From Erinaceus europaeus (taxonomy: Eukaryota; Chordata; Mammalia; Eulipotyphla; Erinaceidae), in assembly GCF_950295315.1 (NCBI RefSeq), contig NC_080185.1, positions 48,899,237 to 48,963,236 on the forward strand: DNA of 64,000 nucleotides, written 5' to 3'. Each line of letters opens with the position of its first letter. Positions within the stretch are counted from its first letter, which is position 1. The notes beneath the pieces were generated by a model. The model made no database searches and was not told where the DNA came from. It saw only the letters and a program-made list of their open reading frames with translations. A program made the translations under genes and the position numbers. Shown piece by piece: positions 58,205 to 64,000 of this stretch.

Positions 58205-58799
58205 CATTCAATCAATTTTCCCCTCTCATATTGATTAAATAATTATTTATAAGACTACAGATTATTAGGAGTATATATTAACACTATTCCCACCACCAAA
58301 GGTCTGTGTCCTTATCCCACCCTCTATAGTGGAGCTAAAAATCTACCCTTCCACACCCCCACCTTCAGAGCATTTTACTTTGATGAAATATTCCAAACTC
58401 AGCCATATTTCACTTTGTCTTTCCTTTTCTTTTCTTCTTTCTCAACTTCTATTTATGAGTGAGATCATCCTATATGCATCTTTCTCTGTCTGGTTTAGCT
58501 CACTTAACATAATTCCATCTGGCTTCATCCAAGATGGGTCAAAGAAGGGGGATTAATTAATCTTAATAGCTGAGTAATATTCCATTGTTAATAGATACCA
58601 CCACTTTCTAAGCCACTCATCTGTTACTGGGTATCTGGGTTGTTTCCAGGTTTGGGCTATTATGAATTATGCTGCTATGGAGTTAGGTGTAGATATATCT
58701 TTTTGGATGGGTGTGTTTGACTCCTTAGGATATATTACTAAGAGAGCAATTTCTGGGTCATAGGAAAGGTCCATTTCTAGCTTTGTGAGGTTTTTCCAG
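58205..58799 (-). mobile_element. Old L1 3' part (minus)
   Basis: 3'UTR (CAATCAATTTTCCCCTCTCATATTGATTAA) then ORF2 C-terminus (AGCCACTCATCTGTTACTGGG, GGTTGTTTCCAGG) up to 58799. Confidence 0.82.
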
Positions 58800-58912
58800 A
58801 CTACTTTCTACAGGGGTTGGAGCTTGAGGCTCCAAAGTCCCAGGTTCAAACCGCCCATACCACCACCACCATAAGCCAGAGGTAAACAGTGCTCTGGTGA
58901 AAAAAAAAGAAG
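58800..58912 (+). mobile_element. SINE fragment, third family (plus)
   Basis: TTGAGGCTCCAAAGTCCCAGGTTCAAACCGCC, ATAAGCCAGAGGTAAACAGTGCTCTGGTG and an A-run. Head truncated. It lies between oppositely oriented L1 pieces. Confidence 0.78.
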
Positions 58913-61385
58913 AAAATCTGGAGGAGATTGATGTATTCTTAGAAACATACACCTTCCCCAGATTAAACCAAGAGAAAATGTGAAACATGAGTAGACCAAT
59001 CATCCTTAGAAATCAGCACAATAATCAAAAACCTCCCCACCAATAAGAGTACAGGCTCAGATGTATTTACAAATGAATTCTACAAAATCTTCAGAAGACT
59101 ACTACCTATACTCCTCAAGCTCTTCCAAAATATTTAAGACACAGAGATTTTACCTAACACCTTTTATGATGCCAACATCCCACCAATATCTAAAGAAGAT
59201 AGAGCCACAATAACAACAAAAAGAATATTACAGACCAATATTATTAATAAACATAGATGCTAAAATATTCAACAAAAATCTAGTCAACTGCATAAAGCAA
59301 TGCATCAAGAAGTTTTTGAACCATGCCCATTTAGATATTATCCCAGGAATGCAAAGCTGGTTTAATATATGTAAATCAATAAATATGATCCACCATATCA
59401 ATACATATAAAACCAGAAATCACATGATCATCTCAATAGATGCAGAGAAAGCCTTTGACCAGGTCCAACTTCCTTTTATGATTGAAACACTAGAAAAAAG
59501 GGGTAGATGGAAAATTCCCCAAACAAGTTGAACCTCTATACAGTAAATGAACACATAGTATCATACTCAATGGTCAAAAATTGAAAGTATTTCCGCTCTA
59601 GTCAAGTACAAAGTATGTCTGCCATTATCACCACTATTATTTAATATTGCCTTGAATGTCCTAGCCCAGGAATCAAAGGGACACAGATTAGGAGAGAAGA
59701 ATTTAAACTGTCCCTATTTGTAGATGACATCATTGTATATATACAAAAACCTAAGAATCCAGTAGGAAACTCCTCAATAATATTTAAAAATACATTTAAG
59801 TGATAGGCTACAAAAATCAATTGCATTTCTTTATGAAAACACCAGATCAGAAGAAAATGTATAGAAATCAATCCCCTTAACCTTAGCAGCAAAATCAGTT
59901 ACATACATGGGAAACAAGTTAAGGAATAAAGAGAAAAACTTATACACTGAAAACTATGAATCACTCTTCAAGTAAATAGAAAGAGATACAAAGAAATGGA
60001 AAATCATCTTATGCTTATAAAAAGGAAGGATGACTATCATCAAAATGATCATACTGACCAGAGCCATATACAGATTAGTGCCATTCCCATCAAGGTGCCA
60101 AAGAACTTCTTTAAAGGAATAGCACAAAAGTTACAAAAATTTATCTAAAAGCAAAAAAATCCCTAAGATTGCCACAGTAATCTTTAGAAAAAGTAAGAAG
60201 ACTAGAAACGTTATACTATCTGACCCCAAACTATACTACAGAGCTACTATAATCATGACTACCTGGCACTGGAACCAAAATAGACACACAGACCAGTGGA
60301 ATAAAATTGAAGTTCCAGAAATAAGCATGCACATCTATGTTCAACTAATATTTGACAAGGAGGCTCGAACCATTAATGACAAAACGAGAGTCTCTTCAAT
60401 AAATGGTTCTGAGAAAATTTAAATGTAACATGCAAGCAGGTGAAGTTAAACCATCACTTATCATCATGCATAAAAATAAATTTCAGATTGGTCAAGGATG
60501 TGGGCATTAGGGCAGAATTTATCAAATATGTAGAAGAAAATATTGGCAGGACACTTCATGATCTACATATCAAAAAATCCTTCAAGGATTCAAATCCAAA
60601 AGCAAAGAAAACAAAATAAAAAATAAGCAATGGAACTATTTCAAACTGAAGACCTTCTGCACAGCAAAGGGTACCATCCCTCTAACAAAAAGACACTCTA
60701 CAACATGGGAGATCTTTACACAACATGCATCAGACAAAAGAGTAATAACCAAAATACATCAAGAGTCCAGTAAACTAAATAACAAAGAACAAGCAACAAC
60801 ATTAGAAAATGGGTGCAGGACATGGACAAAATTTCACTGAGAAAGATACCCAAATGGGCAACAGATATATGAGAAGGTGCTTAAAGTCACTGATCATCAG
60901 AAAAATATAAATAAATACAACAATGAGATACTTTCCACCTGTGAGACTTATTAGTCAGAACATAAATGAAAAGTGTTGGAGAGAGTGTGGGGAAAAAGGA
61001 CATTTCTGCACTTGTACTTGGAGTGCAAAATGAACCAACTACTGTAGAAAGCAATTTGGAATTTTATGGGGAACTAGAAATGGACCTACCCTATGACTCG
61101 GCTATTCCTACCCTGATGATTGACCCAAAGGAAACAAACATCTATCAGAAGGGATCTATGTATACCTATGTTTATAGAAGCATAATTTGCAATTGCCATA
61201 ACATGCAAACAATCCACTAACATCTAATGAGTGGCTAAAAATATTGTGCTATATATACATGTGCTATATATAAGACAATAGATTTGTCTGCTTTGCATTC
61301 TATTGGATGAAACTTGAGGACATGATGTTGAGTGTGATCAGCCAAACAGAGAAGGATGAATACCAAGTGATCTAACTGACTAGCA
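58913..61385 (+). mobile_element. Old L1 ORF2 (plus), 5'-truncated after the endonuclease
   Basis: Runs from AAAATCTGGAGGAGATTGATG (compare 42900) through the reverse transcriptase, with a decayed active-site stretch near 59700 and a readable piece 59316-59531, to the ORF2 end near 61380. Many stops and indels; the reading frame is dead. Confidence 0.8.
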
Positions 61386-61700
61386 GGACTTAATGAAGTA
61401 GGGACAGGGAGAGACAGCACAGAGTGAAACACAGAGTTAACATGGTGTATTGTACTAAAGCCAAGGGACACTGGTGAGGTAGGGGGACGGAAGAGGAGGG
61501 AGGAGTAGGAGCAAGCTTTTGGGGCCTGATATATAACTTGCTAAGAGATTCAGTCTCAAGTATTCTCACTGCTTGGAAAAAAGTAATTGTATAAAAGATA
61601 TGCATATTACTTAACTCAATTATATAACATTTTATAATGTGTATATATACATATAACATTTACCATTTAAATTTATTTTCAAATTGTACCTCAGTAAAGC
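61386..61700 (+). mobile_element. Old L1 3'UTR (plus)
   Basis: Follows ORF2 directly (AGGGACAGGGAGAGACAGC..., TGTATTGTACTAAAGCC) and ends in A-rich sequence. A different 3'UTR type from the younger L1s here. Confidence 0.6.
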
Positions 61701-61789
61701 TGAAGAAAAATAGGAAATATTGATAAATATGATAATGTATGAGCAATATATCAGGTATATATATATTCCAATGAGAAGGAAGGAATGAG

Positions 61790-61804
61790 ACTCTATTATT
61801 TGGA
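61790..61804 (+). repeat. Target-site duplication, left copy (7SK retrocopy)
   Basis: ACTCTATTATTTGGA, repeated exactly at 62047-62061. Confidence 0.9.
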
Positions 61805-62043
61805 CCTTCAGAGCTTGTTTGGAGGTTCTAGGGGAGCGCAGCTACTCCTATACCCTCGACCAAAGACAGGTCCCTCTGTATTAGGGGAAGGCCGTCCTCT
61901 TCAACCTAGCACACAGCTTCCGGAGGAACACACATGGAGTGGTGAGGGGGGAAGGGGGCACCCGCCTGGCCAGCCAGATCATCAGAATCAACACTGGCAA
62001 TCAATGGGGTGACAGATGTCGCAGCCAGATCGCCCTCACATCC
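61805..62043 (-). pseudogene. RN7SK: 7SK RNA retropseudogene, 3'-truncated and tailless
   Basis: 7SK is a polymerase III RNA of about 330 bases that holds the elongation factor P-TEFb inactive. The minus strand begins exactly at the 7SK 5' end, GGATGTGAGGGCGATCTGG (62043 downward), continues through GACATCTGTCACCCCATTGA and ends near CCTCCAAACAAGCTCTGAAGG at 61805, so roughly the last quarter, including the 3' hairpin and U-run, is missing. There is no poly(A). Perfect 15-bp duplications flank it, with three extra bases (AAT) between the 5' end and the right duplication. Scattered substitutions show a retrocopy, not a gene. Identity rests on my knowledge of 7SK. Confidence 0.92.
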
Positions 62044-62046
62044 AAT

Positions 62047-62061
62047 ACTCTATTATTTGGA
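62047..62061 (+). repeat. Target-site duplication, right copy (7SK retrocopy)
   Basis: Exact partner of 61790-61804. The older repeat it interrupts continues to about 62200 (TGGAATAAGTAAAGAAGG...). Confidence 0.9.
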
Positions 62062-62242
62062 ACAAAATAGATGGATTTGTAGGTGATTGTGTTGCGTGGA
62101 ATAAGTAAAGAAGGTCAGTGACAGGATGGCTTTGCTCATATGTAGAATCTGCATGACTAATGCAAAGAAAACAAGATGAAAGGGGAGGGTGAGGGGAGGA
62201 GTATAGGAAGAAAGAAATAGAGGAGGGGGAAGAAAAGAAGGG

Positions 62243-62455
62243 GTGTCTGGGTGTTCACGCACCTGGTTGAGAGCATATGTTACAATACACAAGGACCTAA
62301 GTTTGAGCCCCTGGTCCCCATCTTCTGGGGGGGGGGCATTGCAAGTGACTAAGCGATATTTCAGATGTTTCTTTCTCCCTCTCTATCACCCCCTTGTCTC
62401 TCAGTTTCTGGATGTCTCTATCCAGTAAATAAATAAAATAAAATAAATAAAAAAG
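62243..62455 (+). mobile_element. tRNA-derived SINE, second family (plus)
   Basis: GGTGTCTGGGTGTTCACGCACCTGG head, box B-like AAGTTTGAGCCCC, pyrimidine block, CTCTATCCAGTAAATAAATAA tail. Confidence 0.83.
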
Positions 62456-62612
62456 AAAGGAAACTAAAAAAGAAGATGAAGAAGGCGATAATGATGAAAA
62501 AGAAGAGAGGGAGAAGAATGAGGAGAAGGAGTAGGAGGAGGAAGAAGAAGAAGAAGAAGAGGAGGAGGAGGAGGAGGAGGAGGAGGAAGAACAAGAAAGA
62601 GGAAAAGAGGAA
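62456..62612. repeat. Purine-rich (GAA/GGA)n tract
   Basis: Expanded A/G sequence growing out of the preceding SINE tail. Long open frames on both strands are artefacts of composition. Confidence 0.92.
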
Positions 62613-62628
62613 TAAAAAGAATATGGTA

Positions 62629-62909
62629 GGGAGTCGGGCTGTAGCGCAGCGGATTAAGCGCAGGTGGCGCAAAGCACAAGGACCGGCATAAGGATCCCGG
62701 TTCGAACCCCGGCTCCCCACCTGCAGGGGAGTCGCTTCACAGGCGGTGAAGCAGGTCTGCAGGTGTCTATCTTTCTCTCCTCCTCTCTGTCTTCCCCTTC
62801 TCTCTCCATTTCTCTCTGTCCTATCCAACAATGACAACAACAATAATAACTACAACAATAAAACAACAAGGGCAACAAAAGGTAATAAATAAATAAAATA
62901 AATATTTAA
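62629..62909 (+). mobile_element. Young tRNA-derived SINE (plus)
   Basis: The least diverged SINE here: GGGAGTCGGGCTGTAGCGCAG head, box A TAGCGCAGCGG at 62642-62652, box B GGTTCGAACCC at 62699-62709, pyrimidine block and an (AATA)n tail. Flanked by a perfect 15-bp duplication AAAAAGAATATGGTA (62614-62628 and 62910-62924). Polymerase III boxes look intact. Confidence 0.93.
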
Positions 62910-63047
62910 AAAAAGAATATGGTAATAATTGACACATTGTCTCTTTTACAGTGTGAGACATATGATGGTTATAGTAGGAGGGTTGCAAGTTGGAAAGGGA
63001 AAGAGAATTTTGGTTGGGCATGCGATGATTTACATGCGTCAACTGTG

Positions 63048-63245
63048 TCTGGGAAGGCAGCATAAAGGTATGTGGAATACATTAATTCCTGAGATACTGA
63101 ACTGCCAGTTTTAATCTCTAGCACCACCATAAAGACAGAGCTGACCAGTTCTGTGGTCTCTCTTTGTGTCTGTTTCTTTGTATCCCTCCATTCTTCTTAC
63201 CCCCTTATATCTCTATCATTAAAAATAATAAAGATCATTAAAATA
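63048..63245 (+). mobile_element. Old SINE, third family (plus)
   Basis: GGGAAGGCAGCATAAAGG, CCTGAGATACTGAACTGCC, CACCACCATAAAGACAGAGCTGACCAG and an A-rich tail. A diverged relative of 27005-27170. Confidence 0.65.
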
Positions 63246-63764
63246 TATAATAATTAGATAATTTTGTGAAACAATATTAAATGAGTAATAAATACAAAAA
63301 AAGCATTAATAGTTTTAACCAAGTTCCTTTAAATAGTGGTGGATATGGTTGGATTATTATCCCTATAAACACATGAAGCTAGTTTTCCATTATGGAAGGC
63401 TTTAGATCATTAATCACCAAAACACTTAATCATACTAAAACTAAATATTTGACTTAGATTCCACAAATTGTTAGCTGTTACATTTGTAATTTATGAATAT
63501 TGAATGGACATTTACAGAATTAGCAGAATAATATAATTCATCATCACATCTGTGCTTCTAAGGTAGGAGAAGAAGCAGATCATTCATTTATTAGAAAAGT
63601 CAATCAGTTCGGTTGCATAGCTATGCTTGATTAACTTCAGTTTCATCAACTCTAGAATCAGTCCTACTAAACAGCATTAGCAAAGTTAATTAATTTTTCT
63701 ATACATAAGCATACATTTTTAAATACCATCTGTTAAATATCAGGGATAATACCAGACACAGTGA
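63246..63764. other. Unclassified AT-rich interval
   Basis: No element recognised. Confidence 0.4.
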
Positions 63765-64000
63765 CCAATTGAATAGAATTCAGAGCCCAGAAATCACTCC
63801 CATACCTATAGACATCTAATTTTTGCCAAGAGAACCCAAAAAATTAAATGGAGAATGAAGATTTTATTGAACAAATGTTTTTAGGAGTTTGGACTAAAAC
63901 ATGCAGAAGAATAAAACTGAACGACTTCATTTCATTATGCACAAAAGTAAACTCTGAATGAATTAAGGATGTGAATGTTAAACCAGAAACTACAAAGTAT
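63765..64000 (+). mobile_element. Old L1 ORF2 fragment (plus), cut by window end
   Basis: GAGCCCAGAAATCACTCCCATACCTATAG, GCAGAAGAATAAAACTGAACG and CCAGAAACTACAAAGTAT follow ORF2 at 44205-44430. Confidence 0.8.

Noticed and set aside
58205..61385. Twin-primed (5'-inverted) L1
   Set aside because: The inverted piece is the 3' end of an L1, not a 5' part, and a SINE lies at the switch point. Two separate elements explain it better.
62418..62843. Open frame of 141 codons over SINE and purine tract
   Set aside because: Low-complexity and SINE sequence; no independent coding evidence.

Overview
This window looks like intergenic mammalian DNA built almost entirely from retrotransposons. I found no host exon, splice-structured gene, tRNA gene or CRISPR array. 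Three tRNA-derived SINE families are present. One has a 5' head starting GGGAGTCGGGCTGTAGCGCAG, a pyrimidine-rich middle and an (AACAA)n/(AATA)n tail. From memory this resembles the abundant SINEs of hedgehogs (Erinaceidae, Eulipotyphla), so I suggest a hedgehog-like genome. This is recall, not a database match.

Layout. 1-15055: minus-strand LINE-1 (L1) copies nested and juxtaposed, including a 2,837-bp stretch present twice (1-2837 and 5185-8021), nearly identical, with a period of 5,184 bp. 15489-18363: a short class II-type endogenous retrovirus on the minus strand with two LTRs, a Lys-type primer binding site, a polypurine tract and a 6-bp target duplication. It is inserted in an older repeat whose uninterrupted relative lies inverted near 30805-30955. 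19598-19951: a related solo LTR. 20530-36000: L1 3'UTR pieces, many SINEs, a 3'-truncated 5S rRNA retrocopy and AT-rich sequence I could not classify. 36010-47635: plus-strand L1s. In one, an old L1 (37258-38064 and 41610-46668) is split by a younger L1 insert (38065-41594) carrying the 5'UTR, ORF1 and the ORF2 endonuclease part, but no 3' end. 49775-53780: an ancient L1 split by an insert of L1 5'UTR plus the start of ORF1, itself split by a third L1 3'UTR. 56275-57872: another L1 5' end. 58205-61760: old L1 pieces. 61805-62043: a 3'-truncated 7SK RNA retrocopy. The right end holds SINEs, a purine tract and an L1 running out of the window.

The most interesting theme is a set of four insertions flanked by target-site duplications that keep their RNA 5' end, lack a 3' end and have no poly(A) tail: 5S rRNA, 7SK and two L1s. 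The first two fit the described class of mammalian tailless retropseudogenes. The L1 cases appear to be the same phenomenon in L1's own RNA. All open reading frames of note are L1 or retroviral remnants. The best preserved is an L1 endonuclease-domain ORF at 40307-41614.
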